A stretch of DNA of 64,000 nucleotides from Rhodospirillaceae bacterium (GCA_020638575.1 JACKIH010000003.1:1841501-1905500); one strand, 5' to 3'. Shown: positions 24,042 to 33,385, numbered from the stretch's first letter. Numbers and translations: made by a program. Notes: generated by a model not told the origin, from the letters alone.

Positions 24042-24605
24042 ATGTTCCCATCAGATACGTCTCACCATCCGCATCTCGACCGGAGCCGGCCGGGATGCTG
24101 GCGCGGAGCTTGGCTCCTGGTGATGTTCTTCGTGGGCGCCCTGCTGTGCGCCCAGGTGATGCCGCTGTCGGAAGCCTATCGGGATGCCGCCGCCGCGCGC
24201 AGTCCCGAAGCACGGACGCTGGTGGATCAGGTGCTGGTGGATGCCGCCGCGGTGAACCGGCCGGTCTACGACCTGCTGACCACCGAGGAGGCGACCGCCG
24301 TGGGCACCTCCGCGCGCGCCGTCCAACAAGAGGCCGACACCCTGAACGCCGCCCTGTCGACGCTTCGGATCGGCGAGCTGATGGACCGCGCCACCCCGAC
24401 GGCACGGCCGATCACCATGTTGCGCGCCTACGATCCCGACCTCATGGCGACGGCCCTCACCCAAATGACGCCGCGCATCCCGGACGCCTGGGGCGACTGG
24501 TTCTACGGCGTGGTCGGCAGCGTGGCACTGATCGGCGCGGCCACACTGCTCAGGGCCGTCCTGCTCATGCTGACCGAACGCTTCCGGCGGCCCCGCACGG
24601 GCTAA
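24042..24605 (+). CDS. Two-pass membrane protein, unknown
   Basis: 187 residues with hydrophobic segments at about 22-40 (GAWLLVMFFVGALLCAQV) and 157-178 (VVGSVALIGAATLLRAVLLM). The roughly 110 residues between them are helical and acidic (RSPEARTLVDQVLVDAAA) and would face the periplasm. A short basic tail follows (ERFRRPRTG). No family recognised. The Shine-Dalgarno sequence is weak and the start could be further downstream. Converges with the serine hydrolase gene. Confidence 0.65.
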   Translation: MFPSDTSHHPHLDRSRPGCWRGAWLLVMFFVGALLCAQVMPLSEAYRDAAAARSPEARTLVDQVLVDAAAVNRPVYDLLTTEEATAVGTSARAVQQEADTLNAALSTLRIGELMDRATPTARPITMLRAYDPDLMATALTQMTPRIPDAWGDWFYGVVGSVALIGAATLLRAVLLMLTERFRRPRTG

Positions 24606-24674
24606 GCGGGCGGGCAGAGGGTCGACAGCGGTTCGGCCCCGCCCGGCACGCAGCCCGGCGGGGCGGCCCCGGCG

Positions 24675-25871
24675 TCAGGCGGCCTTGGCGGTCCCCGTCA
24701 GGCAGCGGTAGACCGCGGACTCGAAATCGAGATAGCCGGGGAAGGATACGCCGTCCCCGAACGGGAAGATCTGCGTCGCCCAATAGCCGCCGAAGCCGTT
24801 CTTCCGGTCGATCCAGTAGAAGCTGTTGGCCAGGCCCGCCCAGCCGATGGCGCCGGCGGGGCGCCCGGTGGGAGCCTCCTCGTCGTTGACCATGAAGGTG
24901 TAGGACCACGACTTGGCGAGGCCGGGGAAGAATTCCGCATCGTTGGACAGCGATGGGATCACCCCCGGCAGCATCCTTACCTGCTGGTGCGGCTTCAGCC
25001 CGTTCTTCACCGCCATCTCCACCGTTTGCGGCTGCAGCACGCGGCCATTCGGCCCGTCCCCGTCGTTCAGCCACATGCGGATGAACTTCATGTACTCCGG
25101 CACGGTGGCGTAGAGGCCGTGGCCGGCCATCTGCACCTCCGGCTCGTCGGGCAGCGCGAAGCCGTCCAGCGGTTTCAACGCGCCGTCCGCGCAACGCGCG
25201 TGGATGGTGGCGGTGCGCTCCTTCATGGACGGGGTGCGCGTGAAGGTGATGTCCTCCATCCCCAGCGGATCGAACACGCGCTCGCGCAGCACCTGGCCCA
25301 GGCGCTGGCCGCGGATGCCTTCCACCACCTGGCCCGCCCAGTCGATGCTGGTGCCGTATTCCCAGCGCGCGCCGGGATCGAACAGCAGCGGCGTGGCGAT
25401 GGCGGCCATGCTGCCCGTGACCACGCCGGGCTGGCCGTGCTCGTCCGACAGGCGCTTGTAGTCCTCGTTGAAGAAGTCGTAGGCGAAGCCGGCCGTGTGC
25501 AGCATGAGCTGGCGGGTGGTGATGTCGCTCTTCGGCGGGCGAAGCTGCGGGCTGCCGTCGGCGGCGAACCCGGTCAGCACCTGAAGCTCGCCGATGGCGG
25601 GCGCGTAGTGCTTGGCCGGCGCGTCGAGGTCGAGCAGCCCGTCTTCCACGCATTGCAGCACGGCCGTGCCGCCGATGGCCTTGGTGGTGGAGAAGATGGC
25701 GAACACGGTGTCTTCGCTCATGGCCGGGCCGCCGAGGCGCCGTTCCCCGGCCGCACCGGAATAGAGGGTGCCGTTGCGGTCCGTCACCATGGCCACCACG
25801 CCGGGCACGCGGGGGTCGCTTGTCGTCACCGCGTGGAGAACGGCGTCGCAGGCGGCTGTCAGGTCGGTCAT
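24675..25871 (-). CDS. Serine hydrolase, beta-lactamase/esterase (class C-like) family
   Basis: 398 residues. The active-site SxxK is STTK (IFSTTKAIGG, about residue 62), followed by a YxN-like position near GFAYDFFNED and the C-terminal ...GWAGLANSFYWIDR segment, as in EstB-type carboxylesterases and penicillin-binding-like hydrolases. No signal peptide is seen, so it is more likely a cytoplasmic esterase than a resistance enzyme. GGAGG lies 8 bases before ATG 25871. It is divergent from a glyoxalase gene. Substrate unknown. Confidence 0.87.
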   Translation of the reverse strand: MTDLTAACDAVLHAVTTSDPRVPGVVAMVTDRNGTLYSGAAGERRLGGPAMSEDTVFAIFSTTKAIGGTAVLQCVEDGLLDLDAPAKHYAPAIGELQVLTGFAADGSPQLRPPKSDITTRQLMLHTAGFAYDFFNEDYKRLSDEHGQPGVVTGSMAAIATPLLFDPGARWEYGTSIDWAGQVVEGIRGQRLGQVLRERVFDPLGMEDITFTRTPSMKERTATIHARCADGALKPLDGFALPDEPEVQMAGHGLYATVPEYMKFIRMWLNDGDGPNGRVLQPQTVEMAVKNGLKPHQQVRMLPGVIPSLSNDAEFFPGLAKSWSYTFMVNDEEAPTGRPAGAIGWAGLANSFYWIDRKNGFGGYWATQIFPFGDGVSFPGYLDFESAVYRCLTGTAKAA

Positions 25872-26090
25872 TCCCGGGTCCTCCCTAAGAGAATTACTTT
25901 TGGTTGTGAGGAGAAAAGATCGGCCCCTGAAGCGCCCCGGCAAGTGGGGGTGACGCCCCGAAAGAGTCCCGCATGGCGCCGAACCGCAGGCAGCGTCCGG
26001 CGTTGCCCCCTGGACGCCGGGCATAGGGCGCGCCATGTCGTCCCCAAGGCGCCACCACCCGCCGGCCCCGACGAGACGACGAGGACCCCC

Positions 26091-26531
26091 ATGGACTATC
26101 TCCACACGATGGTACGCGTGACCGACCTGGACGCGTCGCTGGACTTCTACTGCAACAAGCTGGGCATGACCGAGATCCGCCGGCGCGACAGCGAAAACGG
26201 CCGCTTCACGCTGGTGTTCCTCGCCGCCGATGGGGATGCCGACACGGCACGGCAGACCCATGCCCCACTGCTGGAGCTGACCTACAACTGGGATCCGGAG
26301 GACTATTCCGGCGGCCGCAATTTCGGCCACCTGGCCTTCCGTGTCGACGACATCTACGAAACCTGCCAACGGCTGATGGACGGCGGCGTCACCATCAACC
26401 GGCCGCCGCGCGACGGCTACATGGCCTTCGTGCGCTCGCCCGACGGCATCTCCATCGAGCTGCTGCAGAAGTCCGCCGCCAAGGAGCCGTGCGAGCCCTG
26501 GGCCTCCATGCCCAACACCGGCACCTGGTAA
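26091..26531 (+). CDS. Glyoxalase I-like VOC metalloenzyme
   Basis: 146 residues. It carries the pattern of lactoylglutathione lyase: YLHTMVRVTDLDASLDFYCNKLGM (given in parts: HTMVRVTDLDAS, FYCNKLGM) with metal ligand His5, LLELTYN with Glu, FGHLAFRVDD with His and ISIELLQ with Glu, i.e. all four ligands. It isomerises the methylglyoxal-glutathione hemithioacetal to lactoylglutathione. ATG 26091 follows GAGGA by 6 bases. Dihydroxyacetone phosphate is the main source of methylglyoxal, but the gene is not linked to dhaK here. Confidence 0.87.
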   Translation: MDYLHTMVRVTDLDASLDFYCNKLGMTEIRRRDSENGRFTLVFLAADGDADTARQTHAPLLELTYNWDPEDYSGGRNFGHLAFRVDDIYETCQRLMDGGVTINRPPRDGYMAFVRSPDGISIELLQKSAAKEPCEPWASMPNTGTW

Positions 26532-26543
26532 CCGGCAGAGCCC

Positions 26544-26576
26544 GGCCAGCCCTGGCCACTTGCGGTCAGGGCGGCC
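26544..26576. terminator. Long convergent hairpin
   Basis: Stem GGCC-A-GCCCTGGCC paired with GGTCAGGGC-GGCC, one bulged A and a G-T pair, loop ACTTGC. It sits between the glyoxalase stop and the stop of the convergent gene and overlaps the last bases of the latter. No T-run, so termination strength is uncertain. Confidence 0.4.
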
Positions 26577-27201
26577 CCTGCGGCTGCGGCGCGGCTGCGT
26601 TGAGGGCGGCCATCAGTGCCGGCGTCAGCCGCACCTCGCTGCCCAGGCCCTGGCTGCGCTGGAAGGCGATGAGGGCGGCCAGGGTCTGGTCGCCGAGGAA
26701 CCCGTCCACCGGGCCGGGGTCGTAGCCGGCCAGGCCGAGCAGCCGCTGGATGCCGGCATTGCGCGCCTGGTCCAACGTCGCCCAGGGGTGGGGACCGGTG
26801 AGATCGAAGGTCCAGCTTGCTGCGCCGTTGTGGTCGAGCGCGCGGAAGCCCCGCTGGATGGCGCCGGGCTGACAGGGCGGCCGGCCGGTGAACTGGTAGC
26901 GGTCGTCGGCCGTGCAGAACGGCTCGGGCCCCGCCCACACCTCGCGCCCGCCACCGGGGCCGGCGCGCAGGGCATAGGCGTAGATGAAGAGGCCGTCGGG
27001 CGGCAGTGGCTGGCCGATGGGTGTCTGGCACGCCCCCGGATCGATCACCCACCAGCCTTGCGAGCTGCGGGTCGTCGCCCCGGTTTGGCCGACCGCGGCC
27101 ACCACCACGAACTCCGTGCGGTTGCACAACACCAGTTCTGCCGCGGCCGGTGCGGAGGCAAGGAGCAGGCCGGCGGCGGCACACAAGACGGAAAGGCGCA
27201 T
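26566..27201 (-). CDS. Exported DUF1036-like protein with peptidoglycan-binding domain
   Basis: 211 residues. Residues 1-21 are a signal peptide (MRLSVLCAAAGLLLASAPAA, then AE). Residues 22-135 resemble the DUF1036 domain: LVLCNRTEFVVVAAVG, GWWVIDPGACQTP, FCTADDRYQF. The C-terminal 60 residues form a PG_binding_1 domain (QRLLGLAGYDPGPVDGFLGD and TLAALIAFQRSQGLG), so the protein likely sits on the cell wall in the periplasm. ATG 27201 starts the signal peptide; an open frame extends to 27312 without family sequence. Role unknown. Confidence 0.85.
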   Translation of the reverse strand: MRLSVLCAAAGLLLASAPAAAELVLCNRTEFVVVAAVGQTGATTRSSQGWWVIDPGACQTPIGQPLPPDGLFIYAYALRAGPGGGREVWAGPEPFCTADDRYQFTGRPPCQPGAIQRGFRALDHNGAASWTFDLTGPHPWATLDQARNAGIQRLLGLAGYDPGPVDGFLGDQTLAALIAFQRSQGLGSEVRLTPALMAALNAAAPQPQGPP

Positions 27202-27395
27202 GGGGCGGGCTACGGGACGATCGCGAACGGAGCCACCGTAGTGGGTTTTCGCGCCGGGCGGAATCTCCTGCCCGCAGGGCGGCTGCCGCACATGGCGGCC
27301 GGGCGAGCGCACGCGTGGCCGTGCCGGCGGGAATCGGCTACCAAGGGTGCACGCCTGCCGCTTCGCCTGCTCAGTCCCTCCCGAAGGACCGCCCC

Positions 27396-28265
27396 ATGGC
27401 CCCGCTTCCCGTGCTTTCCGGTCTGGCCGAGATCGCCGGCCGCTACGACGGCTACATCATCGACCTGTGGGGCGTGGTGCATGACGGCGTGCAGGCCTTT
27501 CCCGGCGTGCTCGACTGCCTGGCAAGCCTGCGCGCCGCCGGCAAGACCACCTGCATGCTGTCCAACGCGCCGCGGCGGGTGGCGGCGGTGCGCGACAAGC
27601 TGCGCTCGGTCGGCGTGCCCGACGATGCCTACGACCATGTGATGACCTCCGGCGAAGCCGCCCACGAGGCGCTGCGCGACCGTCCCGATGCCGCCCACGC
27701 CGCGCTCGGCGACCGGTTCATCCATATCGGGCCGCCGCGCGACGACGACATTACCCACGGGCTGCCCCTCCACGAGGTCAGCGATCCGGCCGACGCCACC
27801 TTCGCCCTGTGCACCGGCGTCGACGATTTCTCCGAGCCGCTGGAGCTTTATACCCCGCTGCTCGACCGCTGCCTGGACGCCGGCCTGCCGATGATCTGCC
27901 CCAACCCGGATCTGGTGGTGATGGTGGGCGACCTGCGCGCCATCTGTGCCGGCACCATGGCCGCCTACTATGCCGAGCGGGGCGGTGCCGTGATCTACCA
28001 CGGCAAGCCGCATCGCGGCGTCTATGCCCGCTGCCGCCACCTGCTGGGCGATCTGCCGTCGGCCCGCATCCTGGCGCTGGGCGACAGCCTCGGCACCGAC
28101 CTGGCAGGCGCCAAGGCGGCCGGCATCGATGCGCTGCTGATCTGTTCGGGCATCCATGCCGACGAGTTGATGACCGGCGGCCGGCCCGACCCGGCGCGCA
28201 CCGCCGCCCTGCTGGAGGCCAAGGGGTTGGCCGCGATCGGCCTGATGGCGGAAATGGTGTGGTAA
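27396..28265 (+). CDS. HAD-superfamily hydrolase, NagD-like (TIGR01459 type)
   Basis: 289 residues. HAD motif I is DLWGVVHDG, with motif II in MLSNAPRR, the lysine in HGKPHRGVY and motif IV in LALGDSLGTDLAGAKAAGI. The cap inserted between motifs II and III is of the C2 (NagD/PGP) class, so the enzyme is probably a phosphatase for a small sugar phosphate. This subfamily is typical of alphaproteobacteria. A CCGAAGGAC ribosome-binding site precedes ATG 27396. No linked pathway genes. Confidence 0.88.
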   Translation: MAPLPVLSGLAEIAGRYDGYIIDLWGVVHDGVQAFPGVLDCLASLRAAGKTTCMLSNAPRRVAAVRDKLRSVGVPDDAYDHVMTSGEAAHEALRDRPDAAHAALGDRFIHIGPPRDDDITHGLPLHEVSDPADATFALCTGVDDFSEPLELYTPLLDRCLDAGLPMICPNPDLVVMVGDLRAICAGTMAAYYAERGGAVIYHGKPHRGVYARCRHLLGDLPSARILALGDSLGTDLAGAKAAGIDALLICSGIHADELMTGGRPDPARTAALLEAKGLAAIGLMAEMVW

Positions 28266-28278
28266 GGCCGGCGCCGGC

Positions 28279-28605
28279 TCAATCCAGCGCCGACAGGCCC
28301 ACGCCCAGGGGTGCGGTGGGATCTTCCGCCAGGCCCGGTACGGCGCTCTCCGGCTCCGGCGGCGCCTTGGCCGCCAATGCCCGCAGGTAGCCCATCAGGA
28401 ACACCCGGAGCGATGCCGTCAGGGCGGCATCGCCGCGCCGGGAATCCACCAGCGTACAGAGCTGGTTGACCGTCAGGCTTTCGCGGTTCGCGACATCGTC
28501 GAGGCAGCGCCACATCAGCGGCTCCATGCGCACACTGGTCCGGCGTCCGCGCACCATGACGTTGCGGCAGACGGGCTGACGGTCGCTGCGCGTCAGACGG
28601 GACAC
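28279..28605 (-). CDS. Ribbon-helix-helix domain protein
   Basis: 108 residues. The segment VCRNVMVRGRRTSVRMEPLM, followed by WRCLDDVANRESLTVNQLCTLV (split: WRCLDDVANRES, LTVNQLCTLV), matches the alphaproteobacterial RHH_4 domain: a beta strand with RTSVRME and two helices. The C-terminal 40 residues are Pro/Ala-rich. Predicted DNA-binding regulator with unknown targets. GTG 28605 is supported by GAGGA 9 bases upstream; ATG 28557 is the alternative. A perfect 18-base palindrome lies 82 bases upstream and could be its operator. Confidence 0.8.
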   Translation of the reverse strand: MSRLTRSDRQPVCRNVMVRGRRTSVRMEPLMWRCLDDVANRESLTVNQLCTLVDSRRGDAALTASLRVFLMGYLRALAAKAPPEPESAVPGLAEDPTAPLGVGLSALD

Positions 28606-28686
28606 GCTGCGGAGTCCTCAAGGGTGGAGTGCAGTTTCACCGGCTCGGCCGTGCTGTGGAGGGCGCCTCGAAGAGGCAGGAGGGCG

Positions 28687-28704
28687 TGCAGATCGCGATC
28701 TGCA
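28687..28704. promoter_or_regulatory. Perfect 18-bp palindrome in a divergent promoter region
   Basis: TGCAGATCGCGATCTGCA is a perfect inverted repeat with no spacer. It lies in the 222 bases between the ribbon-helix-helix gene and the divergent ABC exporter. Dimeric regulators, including RHH proteins, bind sites of this kind; autoregulation is a guess. Confidence 0.5.
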
Positions 28705-28827
28705 TTCCATCGTAACCACCCAAATCGATAGCCTCAAGGGTTCGCGGACTTTTGCGCGCGGTGGTGGTAACGGCCGCCCGAAATGCCGCCCGTGGCGCCG
28801 GCCACCGATCGGCCTATGTTGTGGGCC

Positions 28828-30672
28828 ATGGCCACCCTCGACACTCCTGCAGCCGCCGGCGCGGTGCGCCCGCAGCGACGGCGCACCGGCAATCTCGGCG
28901 TTCTCGCCAGCCTGCTGCCCTACCTATGGCCGGCGGGCGACACGGTTACGCGCGCCCGCGTCGTGCTGGCGGTGACCTGCCTGGTGCTGGCCAAGCTGGC
29001 GACGGTGGCGATCCCCATCCTCTACGGCCGGGCTGTGGATACGTTGTCGCCGGAAACCGCCACCGCCCTGGCGATCCCGGTGGGGCTGATCCTCGCCTAC
29101 GCGGCTGCCCGCGTGCTCTCGCTCGGGTTCGCCGAGGCGCGCGATGCGGTGTTCGCGCGGGTCGCCCAGCGTGCCATCCGCGGCGCCGGGCTGAACGTGT
29201 TCCGCCACCTGCACGCGCTGTCCTTGAGCTTCCACCTCAATCGCCAGACCGGCGGGCTCTCCCGGGTGATCGAGCGCGGCACCAAGGCGATTGAGACGCT
29301 GCTGTCCTTCGCGCTGTTCAACATCGTCCCGACGCTGCTGGAAATCGCGCTCGTCACCGCCATCATGTGGGGGCTGTTCGACTGGCGGTTTGCCCTGCTC
29401 ACCTTCGTGCTGCTGGTGAGCTACGTGGCCTTCACCATGGTGGTCACCGAATGGCGGCTGAAGTTCCGCCGGCGCATGAACGAAAGCGACCAGCAGGCCC
29501 ACACCAAGGCCATCGACAGCCTGCTCAACTTCGAGACGGTGAAGTATTTCGGCAACGAGGCGCACGAGAGCGACCGCTTCGATGCCGCACTCCACCACTA
29601 CGAGGACGCCGCGGTGAGCAACCGGGTGTCGCTGGCCGCCCTCAACATCGGCCAGGTGGCGATCATCGCCGTCGGCCTGGCGGCGATCATGTACATGGCG
29701 GCGGCCGAGATCGTCGACGGCACCATGAGCATCGGCGACTTCGTGCTGGTGAACACCTACCTGATGCAGCTCTACCAGCCGCTCAACTTCTTCGGCTTCG
29801 TCTATCGCGAGCTGAAGCAGAGCCTGATCGACATGGAGAAGATGTTCGAGCTGCTGGACGTGCCCCAGGACGTGGAGGACGCGCCCGATGCGGCCGACCT
29901 TAGCTGCCCGCGCGGCCGCCTGGTGTTCCGCGACGTGCGCTTCAGCTACGACCCGCGGCGGCCGATCCTGGACGGCGTGGACTTCGAGGTGCCGCCGGGG
30001 CGCACCGTGGCCATCGTCGGGCCCACCGGGGCCGGCAAGTCCACCATCGGGCGGCTGCTGTTCCGCTTCTACGACGTCACCGGCGGCGCCATCGAAATCG
30101 ACGACCAGGACATCCGCCAGGTCACCCAGGCGAGCCTGCGCGCCGCCATCGGCGTGGTGCCGCAGGACACCGTGCTGTTCAACGACACCATCTACTACAA
30201 CATCGCCTACGGCCGCCCCGCCGCCAGCCCGGCGGAGGTGGAGGACGCGGCGCGCCTGGCCCACATCCATAGCTTCGTCATGGGCCTGCCGGACGGCTAC
30301 CAGACCCGCGTGGGCGAGCGCGGGCTGAAGCTTTCGGGCGGGGAAAAGCAGCGGGTGGCGATCGCCCGCACCATCCTGAAGCGGCCCTCCATCCTGCTGT
30401 TCGACGAAGCCACGTCGGCGCTGGACACGACGACGGAACGGGAGATCCAGGCCAACCTGAAGGAGGTGAGCCGCGAGCGCACCACGCTGGTGATCGCCCA
30501 TCGGCTCTCCACCGTGGTGGATGCCGACGAGATCCTGGTGATGGCGGCCGGCCGCATCGCCGAGCGCGGGCGCCACCGCGAGCTGTTGGACCAGGGCGGC
30601 ATCTATGCCCGGCTGTGGGCCCAGCAGCACGTGCGCGAGGGTGCGGGCGAGGCGCCCCCGGCCGCCTCCTGA
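28828..30672 (+). CDS. Atm1-type ABC exporter (ATP-binding and permease)
   Basis: 614 residues: a six-helix transmembrane domain (about 30-330) and a nucleotide-binding domain (about 360-600) with Walker A GPTGAGKST, Q-loop VVPQDTVLFNDT, signature LSGGEKQR, Walker B ILLFDEATSALD and H-loop IAHRLST. The coupling stretch RRMNESDQQAHTKAIDSLLN with ETVKYFGNE is typical of the Atm1/HMT1 family. That family exports glutathione derivatives, including glutathione-metal or persulfide species, and supports iron-sulfur or heavy-metal homeostasis. Functions as a homodimer in the inner membrane. ATG 28828 is chosen by family alignment; the ribosome-binding site is poor. Confidence 0.92.
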   Translation: MATLDTPAAAGAVRPQRRRTGNLGVLASLLPYLWPAGDTVTRARVVLAVTCLVLAKLATVAIPILYGRAVDTLSPETATALAIPVGLILAYAAARVLSLGFAEARDAVFARVAQRAIRGAGLNVFRHLHALSLSFHLNRQTGGLSRVIERGTKAIETLLSFALFNIVPTLLEIALVTAIMWGLFDWRFALLTFVLLVSYVAFTMVVTEWRLKFRRRMNESDQQAHTKAIDSLLNFETVKYFGNEAHESDRFDAALHHYEDAAVSNRVSLAALNIGQVAIIAVGLAAIMYMAAAEIVDGTMSIGDFVLVNTYLMQLYQPLNFFGFVYRELKQSLIDMEKMFELLDVPQDVEDAPDAADLSCPRGRLVFRDVRFSYDPRRPILDGVDFEVPPGRTVAIVGPTGAGKSTIGRLLFRFYDVTGGAIEIDDQDIRQVTQASLRAAIGVVPQDTVLFNDTIYYNIAYGRPAASPAEVEDAARLAHIHSFVMGLPDGYQTRVGERGLKLSGGEKQRVAIARTILKRPSILLFDEATSALDTTTEREIQANLKEVSRERTTLVIAHRLSTVVDADEILVMAAGRIAERGRHRELLDQGGIYARLWAQQHVREGAGEAPPAAS

Positions 30673-30759
30673 CGGGCTGGCGCCGGCGACCGCGGGCCGA
30701 AGGTGACGCAACACCGAACGCGCGGGTTTGGCCCGTGCGCGCACACGAAGGGCAAGCCC

Positions 30760-31404
30760 ATGACCGGGACGAGCACGCCCACCATCGAGTTCTGGTTCGA
30801 ATTTGCCAGCACCTATTCCTACCCCGCCGCCTTCGCGGTGGAGGAGGCGGCGCGCAAGCGCGGCGTCGCGGTCGCCTGGCGCGCCTTCCTGCTGGGACCG
30901 GTCTTCGCGGCACAGGGCTGGCGCGACTCGCCCTTCAACCTCTATCCGGCCAAGGGCCGCTACATGTGGCGCGATCTCGACCGGCTGTGTGCCGCGCAGG
31001 GCTTGCCGCTGCGCCGGCCGAGCCGCTTTCCGCGCGGCAGCGTGCCTGCCGCACGGATTGCCTGCCGCTTCGCCGATGCGGCGTGGCTGCCGGACTTCGT
31101 GCGCGCGGTCTACCGGGCGAATTTCGCCGAGGATCGCGACATCGGCGATCCTGCCGTGATCCGCGAGCTGTTGGAGCGCCAGGGGGCAGGCCCGGACGCC
31201 TTCGCGGCTGCGCAAGCCGACGACGCCAAAGCCCTGCTGCGGGCGCAGACGGACCGGGCGATGGAGCTCGGCATCTTCGGAGCACCGAGCTTCCTGGTGA
31301 ACGGCGAGCTGTTCTGGGGCGGCGACCGGCTCGACGCCGCACTCGACTGGCTTGCAACCCCGCTGCTGGGGCCGGACGCCGGCGGCGGGTCCCCGCCGGC
31401 GTAG
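30760..31404 (+). CDS. 2-hydroxychromene-2-carboxylate isomerase family protein
   Basis: 214 residues with a DsbA/GST-kappa thioredoxin fold. N-terminal EFWFEFASTYSYPAA lacks a CxxC and carries a serine instead, as in the NahD/GST-kappa group; the C-terminal part has LGIFGAPSFLVNGE with the cis-proline loop and FWGGDRL. Members isomerise glutathione-dependent aromatic intermediates, but most genomic copies are not in degradation operons and their substrate is unknown. A GAAGGG site precedes ATG 30760. It lies downstream of the Atm1-like exporter on the same strand; both are glutathione-linked families, so a common theme is possible. Confidence 0.85.
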   Translation: MTGTSTPTIEFWFEFASTYSYPAAFAVEEAARKRGVAVAWRAFLLGPVFAAQGWRDSPFNLYPAKGRYMWRDLDRLCAAQGLPLRRPSRFPRGSVPAARIACRFADAAWLPDFVRAVYRANFAEDRDIGDPAVIRELLERQGAGPDAFAAAQADDAKALLRAQTDRAMELGIFGAPSFLVNGELFWGGDRLDAALDWLATPLLGPDAGGGSPPA

Positions 31405-31440
31405 CGCCGGACCGCTTGGTTCTTGGCCGACCGCGCCCGC

Positions 31441-33219
31441 TCAGTGGGTGGTGTTGGGGACGCCGGCGTCGTTGGCGGCGTTGGTTTCGATCGCCACACC
31501 GTCGAGGAACGGCGGGTTGTGCAGCCCGTCGCGCAGCTTGTCCTCGATCCGCTCGGCCAGCCCCGGCTCATCGCTGGTGTCCGAGGCATTGAGTGCGCGC
31601 CGCCACTGGAAGCGCGCCTCCGCCCGCCGGCCGACCACCCAGTAGGCATCGCCCAGATGGTCGTTGATCACCGCGTCGTCGGGCAGCAGTTCGACGGCGC
31701 GTTCCAGCCACTGCACGGCGTCGTCGAGGCGCCCGGTACGGAAATAGACCCAGCCCAGGCTGTCGACGATGTAGCCGTCGTCGGGCAGCAGTTCCACCGC
31801 GCGGCGGATCAGCCGTTCGGCCTCCTCCACGTTCTCGCCACGGTCGATCCAGGAATAGCCCAGGTAGTTCAGCAGGTGGGCGTGGTCGGGGTTCAGCTCC
31901 AGGGCGTGCTGCAGGTCGCTCTCCGCCCGGTCCCAGATCTGCGCCCGCTCCAGCGCGATGCCGCGGCGGTAGAAGAAGCTCCAGTCGTCGGCCACCGCAT
32001 CGGGTGCGCGCTCATAGGCTTCGTCGTAGGCGTGTACGGCGTCGGCGTAGCGCTGCTCCTCGCGCATCACGTCGCCGATGGCGATCATGGCGTCGCCGCG
32101 GTCCTGGCGGGCCGCCGCCAGGTCGGTCAGGGCCGCCACCGCATCGGCCGAGCGGCCGAGGCTCTGCAGCACCCGGGCGGCCTTGAGCTGCGCCTGCCAC
32201 CAGGCGAGGCTGTCGTCAGGCACCTGCTGGTAGTAGGCGAGCGCCAGGCGGTCCTGCTCCAGCGCTGCGAAGATATCGCCCAGCAGCAGGCTGCCCGGCG
32301 CAAAGCCCGGCCGCAGGAACTGGGAGAGCTGGGCGTAGATCAGGGCATACTGCGGCGCCCCTTCGATGGTCAGCGCCAGGGCCGTCTGGTAGAGCGCCTC
32401 GGCGATGCCGTCCTGGGGCGTGGCCACCATGGCCGGAGCCGGCTCGCCGCGGGCGATGCGGTCGAGTTCGAACTCGCTCAGCACCGTGGACGGATTGTCC
32501 GCCTCGTAGTCGGCATAGAGCTGCTCGGCCTCGGCGGTGCGCCCGAGTCGCTCGTAGAGCGAGCCCAGCGCGATCACCAGGCGGCCGGAGCGCGCCAGAT
32601 CCTCGGCCTCCCGGTAGGCGGCCAGCGCGGCTTCGGTGTCGCCGGCGGCATCGAGGATGAGGGCGCGGTGGAACACCGCGATGGACCCAAGCCCGGTCTC
32701 CTCGGCATAGGCATCCAGCGTCTGGTTGGCCGCCTCCATGTCCTGGGTGCTGGCTTCCAGCCAGGCGCGCACCAGCGGCATCACGAAGATCTCGATGCCG
32801 TCGAACTCGATGGCGTCCATCTCCGCCAGGGCGCCCTCCAGGTCGCCTTCGCCGATGCGGTTGATCAGCACGACGGTCTGGGCGAGCTGGTTGTTGGGGC
32901 GCCGCACGAGGATACGCTCGGCGAGCGGCAGCGCCTCGTCCAAACGCCCGGCACGCACCAGAACGTCGAACGCCGAATCGATCAGCAGCGGCCGGTCGGG
33001 ATCGTTGTCGAGCGCGGCCACCAGGAAGTCGGCAGCGGAGTCGTAGTCGCTGTGAAAGCTGGCGATCCGCCCCATCAGGTAGGCAGCGCTGGGGGTCGTC
33101 GGCGTCACGCCATCGGGCCGGCCGGCCGATTGCGCGCTCGCCGCCGTCTGCCCGGCGAACACCATTAGGGCAATGGCAACGGCCCCTACGCCGATCCAGC
33201 GCGTCACGTCCCGACCCAT
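31441..33219 (-). CDS. Exported tetratricopeptide-repeat protein
   Basis: 592 residues. The N-terminus has a signal sequence (RWIGVGAVAIALMVFAGQTA, cleaved near ASAQS), then TPR helices throughout: for example AAYLMGRIASFHSDYDSAAD, RLDEALPLAERILVRRP, HLLNYLGYSWIDRGENVEEA and GYIVDSLGWVYFRTGRLDDA. About a dozen repeats are seen, with the best preserved at the C-terminus. It is probably a periplasmic scaffold. GAGGAA lies 6 bases before ATG 33219; a frame opens earlier at 33282. Homologues are common in Rhodospirillales with unknown partners. Confidence 0.87.
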   Translation of the reverse strand: MGRDVTRWIGVGAVAIALMVFAGQTAASAQSAGRPDGVTPTTPSAAYLMGRIASFHSDYDSAADFLVAALDNDPDRPLLIDSAFDVLVRAGRLDEALPLAERILVRRPNNQLAQTVVLINRIGEGDLEGALAEMDAIEFDGIEIFVMPLVRAWLEASTQDMEAANQTLDAYAEETGLGSIAVFHRALILDAAGDTEAALAAYREAEDLARSGRLVIALGSLYERLGRTAEAEQLYADYEADNPSTVLSEFELDRIARGEPAPAMVATPQDGIAEALYQTALALTIEGAPQYALIYAQLSQFLRPGFAPGSLLLGDIFAALEQDRLALAYYQQVPDDSLAWWQAQLKAARVLQSLGRSADAVAALTDLAAARQDRGDAMIAIGDVMREEQRYADAVHAYDEAYERAPDAVADDWSFFYRRGIALERAQIWDRAESDLQHALELNPDHAHLLNYLGYSWIDRGENVEEAERLIRRAVELLPDDGYIVDSLGWVYFRTGRLDDAVQWLERAVELLPDDAVINDHLGDAYWVVGRRAEARFQWRRALNASDTSDEPGLAERIEDKLRDGLHNPPFLDGVAIETNAANDAGVPNTTH

Positions 33220-33385
33220 GCCCTGTTCCTCGTGCTCGGTTGCGGAGAGTCCATCCCTCGGGCTGCCGCTGCCCACGTCCATAAAGACAGTTCGACCGTC
33301 CGCTCTGGCAAGCTATCGGGTTCTCCCCGGTCCCCTCAAGCCCCGATGCCGCACCCGCCTGCGCAAATCCTGGTGCAGCCGGCGC

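Noticed and set aside
24675..25871. Serine hydrolase considered as a beta-lactamase resistance gene
   Set aside because: It has SxxK but no signal peptide and looks like the EstB-type esterase group; resistance cannot be inferred.
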